From the NCBI GenBank assembly GCA_028278325.1, contig JANQEO010000213.1:121746-185745 (forward strand): 64,000 bases of DNA. Reading direction: 5' to 3'. The stretch comes from Candidatus Binatia bacterium (GTDB taxonomy: Bacteria; Desulfobacterota; Binatia; UBA1149; JAJCZL01). Below the pieces are notes generated by a model, which saw nothing but the letters and a program-made list of their open reading frames with translations, searched no databases and was not told where the DNA came from. Of this stretch, positions 1-7,977 are shown in pieces (the stretch's first letter is position 1; each line of letters starts with the position of its first letter). The translations under genes were made by a program, and so were the position numbers.

Positions 1-450
1 GAGCGCGGCCTGCGCAACGATCACACCGACGGCCACGCGGATACGTTGGCGCGCTTCATCGAGCCCGGCCGGGTGCTTTGCATGGAGCCTCGAGACGAAG
101 ACGATCCCAACGAAGACGTGCTGCGAGAAATTCGCTCTACGTTGGAAGAAGCCGAGGACGCCGAGGGCCGGCGCTTGCAGGTGGTCACGGTGCCGTCGCC
201 GGGGCGTGTAGTCGACGGCGAGGGGAGCCTGCTTCCCGCAAGCTATTTGAATTTCTACGTCGCGAACTCGACCGTGATCGTGCCTGTCTACGGATGCTCC
301 ACCGATGACGAAGCGGTCGGCCGTGTCGGCGAGTGCTTCGGCGGGAGAGGGGTGCAGGGGCTGTCCGCACGGGCGATACTGTCAGGGGGCGGTGCCTTCC
401 ACTGCATCACCTGCCAGGAGCCGGTGGTCGGCGCGGCAGGCAGCCGATGA
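1..450 (+). CDS. aguA: Agmatine deiminase, C-terminal part (5' end outside window)
   Basis: Converts agmatine to N-carbamoylputrescine and ammonia in the arginine-decarboxylase route to putrescine. The reading frame is open from base 1. It begins with the guanidine-binding/catalytic motif NDHTDGHADTLARF and ends with GGGAFHCITCQEP, which carries the catalytic Cys of the peptidyl-arginine-deiminase fold. About 149 residues of a family that is usually near 350 are present. The stop overlaps the start of the next gene by 4 nt (ATGA), and that gene encodes the next enzyme of the pathway, so the two are translationally coupled. The family typically has HCITQQ where this protein has HCITCQ. Confidence 0.93.
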   Translation, partial: ERGLRNDHTDGHADTLARFIEPGRVLCMEPRDEDDPNEDVLREIRSTLEEAEDAEGRRLQVVTVPSPGRVVDGEGSLLPASYLNFYVANSTVIVPVYGCSTDDEAVGRVGECFGGRGVQGLSARAILSGGGAFHCITCQEPVVGAAGSR

Positions 451-1343
451 GCATAGTGTCGGACCGGAACGGAACAAACAGGAACGTCAGGGTAGCCGTC
501 GTGCAAGCGGCCTTCGGTGAGCAGCGTGAAGACAACATCGCCAGGGTAGAGTCGTTGATCTGCAGAGCCGCCGACGAGGGTGCTCAGGTCGTGGTCGTTC
601 CCGAGCTTTTCGAAGGCCCGTATTTTTGCAAGACGGAAAGGGACGAATACTTCGGACGGGCACGACCATGTGCGGGGCACCCGACCATCGAAAGGCTGGC
701 CAGCCTGTGTCGAGACCGTGAAGTGGTCGTGCCGGTTTCTTTTTTCGAGAGGGACGGGCAGGCGTTTTACAACAGTGTGGCCGTCATCGATGCGGACGGC
801 TCTACCCTCGGTGTTTACCGAAAGTCACACATACCTGACGGGCCGGGTTACGAAGAGAAGTACTATTTTCGACCCGGCGATACCGGCTTCAAGGTTTGGA
901 ACACGCGGCACGGGGTCGTCGGCGTGGGTATCTGTTGGGATCAGTGGTTCCCGGAATGCGCCAGAAGCATGGTGCTGATGGGAGCGGAGTTGCTGGTCTA
1001 CCCGTCGGCGATCGGCAGCGAGCCGGCAGCGCCGGAGTTGGACACGCGCGAGCGTTGGCAGCGTGTAATGGTGGGTCACGCCGTTGCCAATGTAGTGCCG
1101 GTGGCCGCTGCCAACCGTACCGGGAACGAGGACGGTCAGATTTTCTACGGCCATTCCTTTGTGGCCGACCAGAGTGGGGAGATCGTCGCTGACCTGCAGG
1201 GACAGGCGGAGGGTGTTGTCTGCGCCGACTTCGATCTCGACGGCATCGCAACCGAGAGAGCTTCCTTCGGATTCTTTCGCGATCGGCGCCCCGAGTTGTA
1301 CGTGAACTTGAGCGGCGCCCATCGCTCGAAGGAAGAAAGCTGA
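447..1343 (+). CDS. aguB: N-carbamoylputrescine amidase (nitrilase superfamily)
   Basis: Hydrolyses N-carbamoylputrescine to putrescine, CO2 and ammonia in the cytoplasm. The 298-residue protein is full length for the family. It carries the nitrilase catalytic triad: Glu in VVVPELFEG, Lys in VYRKSHIPDG and Cys in VGICWDQWFPE. The ATG at 447 lies inside the stop of the agmatine deiminase gene (ATGA); the frame stays open upstream, but starts there would lie inside that gene. Pairing with agmatine deiminase identifies the substrate better than the fold alone does. Confidence 0.93.
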   Translation: MSIVSDRNGTNRNVRVAVVQAAFGEQREDNIARVESLICRAADEGAQVVVVPELFEGPYFCKTERDEYFGRARPCAGHPTIERLASLCRDREVVVPVSFFERDGQAFYNSVAVIDADGSTLGVYRKSHIPDGPGYEEKYYFRPGDTGFKVWNTRHGVVGVGICWDQWFPECARSMVLMGAELLVYPSAIGSEPAAPELDTRERWQRVMVGHAVANVVPVAAANRTGNEDGQIFYGHSFVADQSGEIVADLQGQAEGVVCADFDLDGIATERASFGFFRDRRPELYVNLSGAHRSKEES

Positions 1344-1347
1344 CCGA

Positions 1348-1830
1348 TCAACCGCCGCCGCGGGGCCTGGGGCTCATCGCGTAGATTCGGTCGAGTGTAA
1401 CCTCTATCTCGACGACTTTTCTCGGGTTGCCGCTGAAGGAAGGGCGCGCTTCGCGCAGGCTGCCGGGAACTTCTCTCGCACGCCCGTACAGGATCACGGC
1501 CGCGCCGCTATCGTCCCACGACACGAAGGATACGTTGGGATTCGACTCGAGGTCTTTTCGTCGGACCGTGTTGTCGTAGATGACCAAAGTAAGTGTCGTG
1601 CCCGCCAGCCTCGCGTGCACGGGCGCCGAATGGGGCCGGCCTCCGCTGCCGACTGTGGTCATGGCGACGAGCTTCACCCCACGCCAGAACTCGAGAAGCT
1701 CAACGGCGCTCATTTGGCGTGCCTTGCTTCCGACCGAGTCGGCAGCGGCGGGCTTGGCCGTCGCCGTGCTACGGTCGATCATGGCCTGCAGCGCTCCGAG
1801 AGCAGCATCGTCGAACTCCTCGTGTTTCAT
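1348..1830 (-). CDS. PPOX-fold flavin/F420-binding protein
   Basis: A 160-residue protein of the pyridoxamine-5'-phosphate-oxidase-like split-barrel class. The core reads LVAMTTVGSGGRPHSAPVHARL, then VIYDNTVRRKDLESNP, which resembles the FMN/F420-binding strands and the K-x-x-x-x-NP segment of the family. The ATG at 1830 follows the stop of the upstream enoyl-CoA hydratase-like gene by 8 nt, so the two are probably co-transcribed. The frame extends further upstream but only inside that neighbour. The substrate cannot be predicted. Confidence 0.75.
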   Translation of the reverse strand: MKHEEFDDAALGALQAMIDRSTATAKPAAADSVGSKARQMSAVELLEFWRGVKLVAMTTVGSGGRPHSAPVHARLAGTTLTLVIYDNTVRRKDLESNPNVSFVSWDDSGAAVILYGRAREVPGSLREARPSFSGNPRKVVEIEVTLDRIYAMSPRPRGGG

Positions 1831-1838
1831 TCCGGTGC

Positions 1839-2684
1839 CTAACGGCGTCCGAGTTTCTCGATCAGAGCTGTCAAGTCCAATTCGGCTTCGCGAGTTTGTC
1901 CGCCGTCCTCGATGAAGCGCTCCATCCGTACTCTGGCCTCGGCATCGCTCAGGGTGTGTTCGAAGAAGCCGGCTTCGGTACACAGGCCGTCGTGCACGCC
2001 GAGCTCGCAATCGTTGACCGCTTGTTTGGCCAGTCTGATCGCTTCGCTCGGGAAGGACGCGATGCGCTTTGCGAGCTCGGCGACGAAGTCTCCTATCTGT
2101 TCGGCGGGTAGGGCTCTGTTCACGTAACCGTAGCGCTCCGCGAGCTCCGCATCGAAGTCGCCGCAGCCCAGTACGACCTCCAGCGCGCGGCCTCTGCCCA
2201 TCAATCTAGGCAGCCGCTGAGTCCCGCTACCGCCGGGTATGATGCCCAGGGCGACCTCGGGCTGTGCCAGTACCGCCTTTCCGATGGCGGCGAAGCGCAT
2301 GTCGAGAGACAGTGCGAACTCGCTACCGCCCCCGCGCGCCCTGCCTTCGATCTTGGCGATCGTGACCTTGGGCATGCTGCGGAATCGGTCGACCATCACC
2401 TGGAACATACTGGGTGCGGGCGCGGCTGCCGGCTCCTTCCCCGGCTCCGGGGCGGGCAGGGATTGGATGAGGGTCACGTCGGCGTGAGCGATGAAGAAAT
2501 CGGGATCGGCGCTTTGGAACACCGCGACCTTTACTTTGGGGTCTTCCTCCAACTCCCTGCCCAGCCTGTCTATTTCTTGCATCAGATTGACGTCGAAAAG
2601 GTTGATGGGAGGATTACTAATAGTGACAAAAAGAACGCCTTCTTCAGTCCTGAGGTTGAGAGTCTTGTAACCTTCGTAAGCCAT
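1839..2684 (-). CDS. Enoyl-CoA hydratase/isomerase family protein
   Basis: A 281-residue crotonase-fold protein. Visible features are NPPINLFD near the N-terminus, FFIAHADVTL (oxyanion-hole region, where many hydratases have FSAG.D) and KIEGRARGGGSEFALSLDMRFAA, the conserved G-x-x-x-GGG-E helix. PGGSGTQRLPRLMGRGRALE follows, as in bona fide family members. The start MAYEGYK at 2684 has GGAGA 7 nt upstream on the minus strand, better than the farther upstream ATG at 2696. HADVT in place of SAGAD leaves the exact reaction open. It forms a two-gene unit with the PPOX-fold gene downstream. Confidence 0.85.
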   Translation of the reverse strand: MAYEGYKTLNLRTEEGVLFVTISNPPINLFDVNLMQEIDRLGRELEEDPKVKVAVFQSADPDFFIAHADVTLIQSLPAPEPGKEPAAAPAPSMFQVMVDRFRSMPKVTIAKIEGRARGGGSEFALSLDMRFAAIGKAVLAQPEVALGIIPGGSGTQRLPRLMGRGRALEVVLGCGDFDAELAERYGYVNRALPAEQIGDFVAELAKRIASFPSEAIRLAKQAVNDCELGVHDGLCTEAGFFEHTLSDAEARVRMERFIEDGGQTREAELDLTALIEKLGRR

Positions 2685-2854
2685 CGTCTTCTCCATTCGG
2701 GGGGTAGTCGGTGTTGGCTCAGGGGAGCGGTGTTTCCTCGCCGGGCCCGTCAGCCAAGGCGATCCGGCGCACAGCAATTGTTACGCAACGCGTCCAAAAT
2801 CCCTGGTGTTCGTGCTCGCGCTTCAGGCACGGATTTCGCTATGCGGATGTTAGG

Positions 2855-3148
2855 ATGGCTGCTCAACCAACACTAAGGCCGATTCCGCCCAGCGAGGTTC
2901 AGAGGATGCGGCTGGTCTTGCAGCAGATGGAGTGGGAGATCCTCCGTCGCCGAGACAGTGGGCCTGAAGCAGCCGAGGCGGAAGCCAGGAAAATCCAGAG
3001 GGCGTTGGCTCGAATCGATCATGGCACCTACGGGCTTTGCTCGACGTGCCATTCGCCGATTCCGCTAGGTCGCTTGAAGGATTCGCCGACTCTTGCCGAG
3101 TGTCCTGGCTGCCAGTCCCCGGCTGTCGATGCTGTGGCCGCGGGCTGA
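2855..3148 (+). CDS. DksA/TraR-type zinc-finger protein
   Basis: A small 97-residue protein. An N-terminal helical stretch (RMRLVLQQMEWEILRRRDSG, then EAEARKIQRALARID) is followed by GTYGLCSTCHSPIPLGRLKDS and ECPGC. This is the C4 zinc finger of the DksA/TraR family. Members bind RNA polymerase through the secondary channel or act as small regulators. It is shorter than DksA (about 150) and lacks the acidic coiled-coil tip. The start is uncertain: ATG 2855 has only a weak ribosome site, and ATG 2906 (MRLVLQQ) is an alternative. Confidence 0.8.
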   Translation: MAAQPTLRPIPPSEVQRMRLVLQQMEWEILRRRDSGPEAAEAEARKIQRALARIDHGTYGLCSTCHSPIPLGRLKDSPTLAECPGCQSPAVDAVAAG

Positions 3149-3152
3149 CGCG

Positions 3153-3686
3153 TCAAGCGGGAATAGTGGCCTTGCCGTCCGCGAACAGGCGGACGAGATC
3201 CATGCTGGTGACTATGCCGGCAAGTTCGCCGCCGTCGGTGACGATTACGCGGTGAATGCCTTTGTCGATCATCAACCGCGCGACATCCTCAACAGGCGTA
3301 TCGGGTGAGACGGTTTTGACGTCATGGATCATCGCGTCCTTGACCTTCAATCCTGCCAGTTGCTCGGCAGCCGTGTCGGTGATCCAGCGCTCCACGTCGC
3401 GCTCCTCACCCCCTAACATGCCCCAGGCAAGTTCGTAGTCGGCAGCGTACTCGCTCTCGGCACGCTCGACGATGAGTTGCCGTAGCACGTCAGACCTGGA
3501 TACCACTCCGACCAGCTTGCCCCCGTCCGTGACGGGCGCGCCGCTGAGGTTCTCGGCCAGCAAGAATCTTTCCAGCTCGAGCAGAGATTCCTCGGCTGAC
3601 ACGGTCCGTACCCTGGTCTGCATTACGTCAGCAGCTTTCAACACGTCACCCACCGCTCTACAAGCACAACCTGCCGGCGTTGCCAA
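3153..3686 (-). CDS. Tandem CBS-domain protein
   Basis: Two CBS motifs make up nearly the whole protein: DVMQTRVRTVSAEES...APVTDGGKLVGVVSRSDVLR and KDAMIHDVKTVSPDT...RVIVTDGGELAGIVTSMDLVRLF. A helical linker of about 60 residues separates them. Such pairs form a Bateman module that binds adenine nucleotides. No effector domain is attached, so it probably acts in trans. The longest frame starts at a TTG (3686). GTG codons at 3653 and 3644 are equally plausible, and the CBS fold begins immediately after 3644. It lies 11 nt downstream of the DHODH-like gene and may be co-transcribed with it. Confidence 0.85.
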   Translation of the reverse strand: MATPAGCACRAVGDVLKAADVMQTRVRTVSAEESLLELERFLLAENLSGAPVTDGGKLVGVVSRSDVLRQLIVERAESEYAADYELAWGMLGGEERDVERWITDTAAEQLAGLKVKDAMIHDVKTVSPDTPVEDVARLMIDKGIHRVIVTDGGELAGIVTSMDLVRLFADGKATIPA

Positions 3687-3697
3687 ACGCTTGAGCG

Positions 3698-4666
3698 CTA
3701 CCAGTAGCGGTTTATGACCTTGGCATAGCCGGCGCGTTCAACACGTTCGGGGTCGGGAAAACTGCCCTCGCTCATGATCCCACGAACGGCGTCAACCGAC
3801 GGGTAGCCGTGGCTGTCGAGCCACTGCTCGAGTTCGGTTTTGATACTCGCCAAGCGCTCTACGCCGTGCTTGAGCAGTACCGAACAGAGCATGGCCACGT
3901 CAGCGCCCGCCATGAGCACTTTGATGACGTCTTCGGTGGTATGTACTCCGCCGGTCGCCGCAAGGCTGGCCGCCACGCGGCCCTTGAGCATCGCGATCCA
4001 GCGCTGCGCGAGTCGCGACTCGCCCGACGTCGACAGTTGAAGGTCGCTGGTGAGACGGAGGTTCTCGATGTCGATATCGGGCTGGTAGAAGCGGTTGAAC
4101 AACACGAGGCCGTCGGCGCCCTGGCGGTCGAACTCCATGGCTAGAGACAGGAAGGACGTGAAGTACGGGGTTAGTTTCAAGGCGATCGGCAAAGAGACGC
4201 AACTCTTCAGCTCGCGTAAGATCTCCAGGTAGGTTTCCTCGACAGACTCGCTGGATGCTTCCGCCGGTGACGCTACGTGGTAGATGTTGATCTCGAGTGC
4301 GTCTGCGCCGGCGCGCTCGAGGTTGCTTGCGTATCCCAGCCAGCTCCCCGCTCGTGAGATGTTGAGACTGGCGATGACGGGGACATCGACCGTTTCCTTG
4401 AGGCGCTGCAGTTGCTCGATGTATCCGTGAGGGCGGATCAGGAACTCGTCGGGTTCGACCCGTGCCGACCCACCCCCACCGTTGCCGGTGCGCCCGGGCG
4501 GTCGCGGCGCGAACTGCTCCTCGAACAGGGAGAACATCACGAGTGCGCCGGCGCCGCCGTCCGCCAAGTGGCGCGCGGTATCCGCGTCGCGGAGCAGCGG
4601 TGACGCTGCTACTACCAGCGGGGACTCGAGCGAAAGCCCGAGATACTCCGTATCCAGTGAAGCCAC
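3698..4666 (-). CDS. Dihydroorotate-dehydrogenase-like flavoprotein
   Basis: A 322-residue FMN TIM-barrel protein of the DHODH-like class. It begins with the typical DTEYLGLSLESPLVVAASPL. Further motifs are VIASLNISRAGSWLGYASN, ALEINIYHVAS, PIALKLTPYFTS and the phosphate-binding AATGGVHTTEDVIKVLMAGAD. Family members of this subtype are distinct from PyrD and are often uncharacterised oxidoreductases. I chose the GTG at 4666: GAGGGG lies 8 nt upstream, and the N-terminus then matches family members. An in-frame ATG 33 nt upstream (4699) is the alternative. Confidence 0.85.
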   Translation of the reverse strand: MASLDTEYLGLSLESPLVVAASPLLRDADTARHLADGGAGALVMFSLFEEQFAPRPPGRTGNGGGGSARVEPDEFLIRPHGYIEQLQRLKETVDVPVIASLNISRAGSWLGYASNLERAGADALEINIYHVASPAEASSESVEETYLEILRELKSCVSLPIALKLTPYFTSFLSLAMEFDRQGADGLVLFNRFYQPDIDIENLRLTSDLQLSTSGESRLAQRWIAMLKGRVAASLAATGGVHTTEDVIKVLMAGADVAMLCSVLLKHGVERLASIKTELEQWLDSHGYPSVDAVRGIMSEGSFPDPERVERAGYAKVINRYW

Positions 4667-4754
4667 CGATTCGACCCCCTCATCGGGTACACAGCACATT
4701 CCATGCCCGCGGATCAGGCGGCATTAGCCGGGATAAAGCGCGGCAGTACGATCA

Positions 4755-4766
4755 GTGAATTTTCAC
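4755..4766. promoter_or_regulatory. Perfect 12-bp inverted repeat upstream of a sigma-54-like promoter
   Basis: GTGAA-TT-TTCAC is a perfect dyad centred about 135 bp before the predicted start point of the small membrane protein transcript. That distance suits an enhancer site for a sigma-54 activator. The region is also upstream of the divergent DHODH-like gene, so either gene could be its target. Confidence 0.3.
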
Positions 4767-4836
4767 CTCCGGTAATGATCGCGAGGGCGATTCCCACGAC
4801 CGCAAATCAACGCTCCCGCCCGTGTTCTCTACATTG

Positions 4837-4857
4837 CTGAAAATGCAGGGTTTTCAG
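4837..4857. promoter_or_regulatory. Inverted repeat CTGAAAA-N7-TTTTCAG
   Basis: Two perfect 7-bp arms separated by 7 bp lie 12 bp upstream of the -24 element at 4869. The position is close for a classic enhancer but suits a second regulator or a DNA-bending site. It has no T-run and lies between divergent genes, so a terminator is unlikely. Confidence 0.35.
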
Positions 4858-4868
4858 GACCCGCACTT

Positions 4869-4884
4869 TGGCAGAAAGGTTGCA
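4869..4884 (+). promoter_or_regulatory. Sigma-54 (-24/-12) promoter match
   Basis: TGGCAGAAAGGTTGCA matches the consensus TGGCACGN4TTGCA at every invariant base: GG and GC are separated by exactly 10 nt, and TGGCA and TTGCA are both intact. The predicted transcript start is near 4895, leaving a roughly 50-nt leader before the small membrane protein at 4946. It is one of three such matches in this window, all in front of genes near the NapA-type/HAO-type island. Confidence 0.7.
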
Positions 4885-4945
4885 GTGAAACAGGCGTGCG
4901 GGTTGCCCCCGTTTAGCAGTAGAAACTTAAAAGGAGTTAATAGCT

Positions 4946-5236
4946 ATGTTACTCGCAACTTATACTCTCGCTCTCGCCGTTTGGGTCGCCTGGATCTACG
5001 TTCACTACCGCTATGGCGACAGGCCTACCACCGTCACCTGGGCCGCTCTCATGCTCGGGCTGGGCGTCTTCGAATACTCGAAGGCGGCATTTTCCCTCGC
5101 CGCCGGCCTGCCCACCCTTCCGCTGGCCTTCGGCGTTGCATTGATGGCAACCGGTGGCGTCTACGTGGCTCATCAAAGGGCCGAGTGGGGCGCGGGCGAG
5201 TCAGAGCCGGTCGAGGAAGCCGGCGCTGCGGCTTGA
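4946..5236 (+). CDS. Small three-helix membrane protein
   Basis: A 96-residue protein not recognised as a named family. It has three probable membrane helices: residues about 1-19 (LLATYTLALAVWVAWIYV), 31-52 (TVTWAALMLGLGVFEYSKAAF) and 57-74 (PLAFGVALMATGGVYVA). An acidic, alanine-rich tail follows. AAAAGGAG lies 9 nt before the ATG. It sits alone between a sigma-54-like promoter and a strong terminator, so it is probably transcribed as a single-gene unit. Shared promoter type with the two respiratory operons is the only clue to function. Confidence 0.85.
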   Translation: MLLATYTLALAVWVAWIYVHYRYGDRPTTVTWAALMLGLGVFEYSKAAFSLAAGLPTLPLAFGVALMATGGVYVAHQRAEWGAGESEPVEEAGAAA

Positions 5237-5286
5237 TCTGAACTGACGTTCGGATAGCCGCCGCTTATACCGGACGCCGACTCTTC

Positions 5287-5323
5287 GGGGGTGCGGGCCG
5301 TAGGCCTGCACCCCCGTTTCTTT
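5287..5323 (+). terminator. Rho-independent terminator
   Basis: A 13-bp arm GGGGGTGCGGGCC at 5287-5299 pairs with GGCCTGCACCCCC at 5303-5315 around a GTA loop (one mismatch), followed by GTTTCTTTG. It closes the transcription unit of the small membrane protein. Confidence 0.9.
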
Positions 5324-5360
5324 GTGTCGAGGCCGCTCGGCAGGTAGTTCACTGACACTC

Positions 5361-6992
5361 ATGGCGAAGCCCGACAGATTCCGCGGGCCGGTCGAGTCCC
5401 ACTACGATGTCGTAGTCGTCGGCGCAGGTCCCGGGGGCCTGGTAACTGCCGCGTTGCTTAGCAGAGCGGGAAAGCGCGTTCTGCTACTCGACGGTCACTA
5501 TGTTGCAGGCGGCAACGCCACCATCTTTCGTCGCAAGTCCTACGAGTTCGACATCGGGATCCACTACCTCGGCGACTGTCAAAGTACCGGCCTGATACCC
5601 ACCATACTGAGAGGCTGTGGTGTCGACGACATACGGTTTCGGCCGATGGACGAGGACTTCGAGCAGATCACCTTTCCCGACTTCGAGTTCGCGATTCCGC
5701 GAAACAAGAAGGAGTACCGGCGCCGACTCGTAGAGCGGTTCCCGACACAGCGCCGAGGGATCGATCGCTACATCAGATTCCTCAACCAAACGGACACCGT
5801 GCAGGCGGCTGCGTTGGGCGGTTCCAAGCTCAAGACCGTGCTGGCACTACTGAGATCTCCGCTGGTGTTGCGCTACGGGAACAAGACCTTTGGTGAGTTC
5901 CTCGACACGTGCACGCAAGACCCGAAACTGAGGGCCATCGTCTGCTCTCAACACGGAACGTACACCGTCGGCCCCGACCGGGTGTCTGCAGTGCTGCATG
6001 CGGGTCTGCAGAACCATTACTTCGTCAACGGTGGTTGGTTTCCCGAGGGAGGCGGTCAGCACATGTCTGACAGGTTGGCCGAGTCCATAGAGGACGCCGG
6101 CGGCAGGATACTTCTCACTTCCCGTGTAACGAGGATCCGTGTCGATGACGGACGCGTGCAAGGCGTCACCTTCGAGAACAAGCATCTCGGTACTGTCGAA
6201 GTGAGCGCTCCAGTAGTCGTCAGCAACGCTGATTTGAAGAGAACGGTTCGCGACCTCGTCGGCGCTGAACACTTTCCGGAAGATTTCGCCCGCCGCGTTC
6301 AGCGTTTCGAGATGGCACTCCCTCTTTTCATCGTCTACCTGGGTCTCGACATTCCGGCCGACGAGTTGCCCTACGGCAACGCCAATCGATGGATCTTCAA
6401 CAACTACGATTTTGATGGTGACTACGAGACGATGAGGGGCGGCAGCATGCCGGATGAGCCGTTTGTGTATGTCGCTACCACTTCCAAAAAGGACCCGGAG
6501 AACGAGCGGCTGGCGCCCCCGAATCACACCAACCTGCAGGTGATGAGCGCCGTGCCGTCGGATCCGGCCTTCTGGGGGATCACCGACGAGTCTCAGGTTC
6601 TCGACGGCAGCTATGAAGCCAGTGAGCAGTACGGGTACGTAAAGGAAAAGGTCACCGCTCAGGTGCTCGCTCAGGCCGAGAAGGCGATACCCGGCCTGTC
6701 CAAGCACATCGTCTTCAAGGAGGCGGCGACGCCCCTCACGCATACGCGCTACACTCGCTCCTCGGAAGGCACCTCCTACGGCATCGCAGCTACGCCAATA
6801 CAGTTCCTCAACAACCGGCCGGCTCCTACTACGCCGATCGAGGGGTTGTTCCTGGCGGGCGCGTCGATGAGGAGCGGACACGGCATAGGGGGATCGATGC
6901 TGTCGGGAGTGTTCGCGGCGGATGCCGTTCTGCGCGACGGTACCGCCAAGCGTCTGCTGAGTCGCTGGGGCGGCCCTCGACCCCGACCATGA
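5361..6992 (+). CDS. FAD-dependent carotenoid/retinoid-type oxidoreductase (CrtI/RetSat-like)
   Basis: A 543-residue flavoprotein. The dinucleotide-binding motif DVVVVGAGPGGLVTAALLSR lies at about residues 12-32 and is followed by VLLLDGHYVAGGNA. The C-terminal FAD signature is GLFLAGASMRSGHGIGGSM. This arrangement is that of phytoene desaturase, carotenoid isomerase and retinol saturase enzymes. No crtB or other carotenoid gene is nearby, so the substrate is unknown. The ATG at 5361 is preferred; a TTG start at 5322 would place the N-terminus inside the upstream terminator. Confidence 0.85.
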   Translation: MAKPDRFRGPVESHYDVVVVGAGPGGLVTAALLSRAGKRVLLLDGHYVAGGNATIFRRKSYEFDIGIHYLGDCQSTGLIPTILRGCGVDDIRFRPMDEDFEQITFPDFEFAIPRNKKEYRRRLVERFPTQRRGIDRYIRFLNQTDTVQAAALGGSKLKTVLALLRSPLVLRYGNKTFGEFLDTCTQDPKLRAIVCSQHGTYTVGPDRVSAVLHAGLQNHYFVNGGWFPEGGGQHMSDRLAESIEDAGGRILLTSRVTRIRVDDGRVQGVTFENKHLGTVEVSAPVVVSNADLKRTVRDLVGAEHFPEDFARRVQRFEMALPLFIVYLGLDIPADELPYGNANRWIFNNYDFDGDYETMRGGSMPDEPFVYVATTSKKDPENERLAPPNHTNLQVMSAVPSDPAFWGITDESQVLDGSYEASEQYGYVKEKVTAQVLAQAEKAIPGLSKHIVFKEAATPLTHTRYTRSSEGTSYGIAATPIQFLNNRPAPTTPIEGLFLAGASMRSGHGIGGSMLSGVFAADAVLRDGTAKRLLSRWGGPRPRP

Positions 6993-7044
6993 TCCATCCT
7001 GCGCCAGGTTCCGTTCCTGCTCTCGCAACCGAGCGTTGCGGGAG

Positions 7045-7977
7045 ATGAAACCGGCTCCGGGTTGCCCCGTAAGATTCTTCTATCGCGATGAGTACGTCTA
7101 CGACGTTCTCGAGGCCGGCTATCGGCATACCTTCGACGTCAATCGTCCCAAGCGGATACGCGACGGCCTGATCCAAGTCGGTGCCGTCGGCGCCGATGCC
7201 TTTCACGAAGCGCCGCCCGTGTCCGACCAGCAGTTGTTGCTCGTTCACACGAAGGATTACCTGGAGTCCATAAAGGATCCCGACACTCTCGCGCGCAGCC
7301 TCTTGCTCGACCCGTCTCACCCGTGGGACGAGCGTCTCCTCGAGCCTTTCCGTTTTGCCGCCGGCGGCACCGTTGCCGCTGCTAGGATGGCGGCCACCGA
7401 ACGGCTGCTGTGCGTCAACCTCGGGGGAGGGTTTCATCACGCGCAAGCCGACAAGACCGAGGGCTTCTGTGCCATAGCCGACGTCGCCATCGCCACGCGG
7501 CTCCTACAACGTGATCGCCGTGTTGAAAGGGTGCTGATCGTGGACCTCGACTACCACCACGGCAACGGCAACGCGTTGATCTTTGCGGATGACGAGAGTG
7601 TGTTCACTTATTCGATGCACACGGTGAACTGGTGCTGGATAACCAAGCGCAACAACAGGGATGTCTTGCTGCCGCCCCACGCAAGTGACGAGGTCTATCT
7701 GAAGGCGTTGAGCGAGAGCCTGCCCGACGTAGTGGACGCATTCGATCCGGAGCTGGCTTTCTACGTAGCCGGTAGTGACCCGTTCATCGAAGACGTGCTG
7801 GGCGACTGTGACATGAGCGAGGAGGGGATGCTCGAGCGTGACCGCTTCGTTACCGGCCAACTGTGGGGCCGAGGCATCCCGACGGTGGTGGTGACGGCCG
7901 GCGGTTACGGTGAATCGAGCTGGCGAATCTATGTGAATTACTTCAAGTGGCTGCTCGAGCACGAGGCCGGGCGGTGA
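7045..7977 (+). CDS. Histone-deacetylase-family (HDAC/AcuC/acetylpolyamine amidohydrolase) hydrolase
   Basis: A zinc-dependent deacetylase of 310 residues. It carries the active-site pair GGGFHHAQADKTEGFC, the metal site DLDYHHGNGN and the late motif YVAGSDPFIEDVLGD, corresponding to the second metal Asp. The general-base His pair and all three zinc ligands appear intact. Bacterial relatives deacetylate acetyl-CoA synthetase, acetylpolyamines or other acetyl-lysines. Upstream polyamine genes make an acetylpolyamine substrate possible but they are not adjacent. The GTGA overlap couples it to the next gene. Confidence 0.85.
   Translation: MKPAPGCPVRFFYRDEYVYDVLEAGYRHTFDVNRPKRIRDGLIQVGAVGADAFHEAPPVSDQQLLLVHTKDYLESIKDPDTLARSLLLDPSHPWDERLLEPFRFAAGGTVAAARMAATERLLCVNLGGGFHHAQADKTEGFCAIADVAIATRLLQRDRRVERVLIVDLDYHHGNGNALIFADDESVFTYSMHTVNWCWITKRNNRDVLLPPHASDEVYLKALSESLPDVVDAFDPELAFYVAGSDPFIEDVLGDCDMSEEGMLERDRFVTGQLWGRGIPTVVVTAGGYGESSWRIYVNYFKWLLEHEAGR

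Noticed and set aside
5847..7028. A 393-codon open frame on the minus strand opposite the CrtI-like gene
   Set aside because: It is a shadow of a gene with intact FAD motifs; the reverse frame has no ribosome site or family resemblance.
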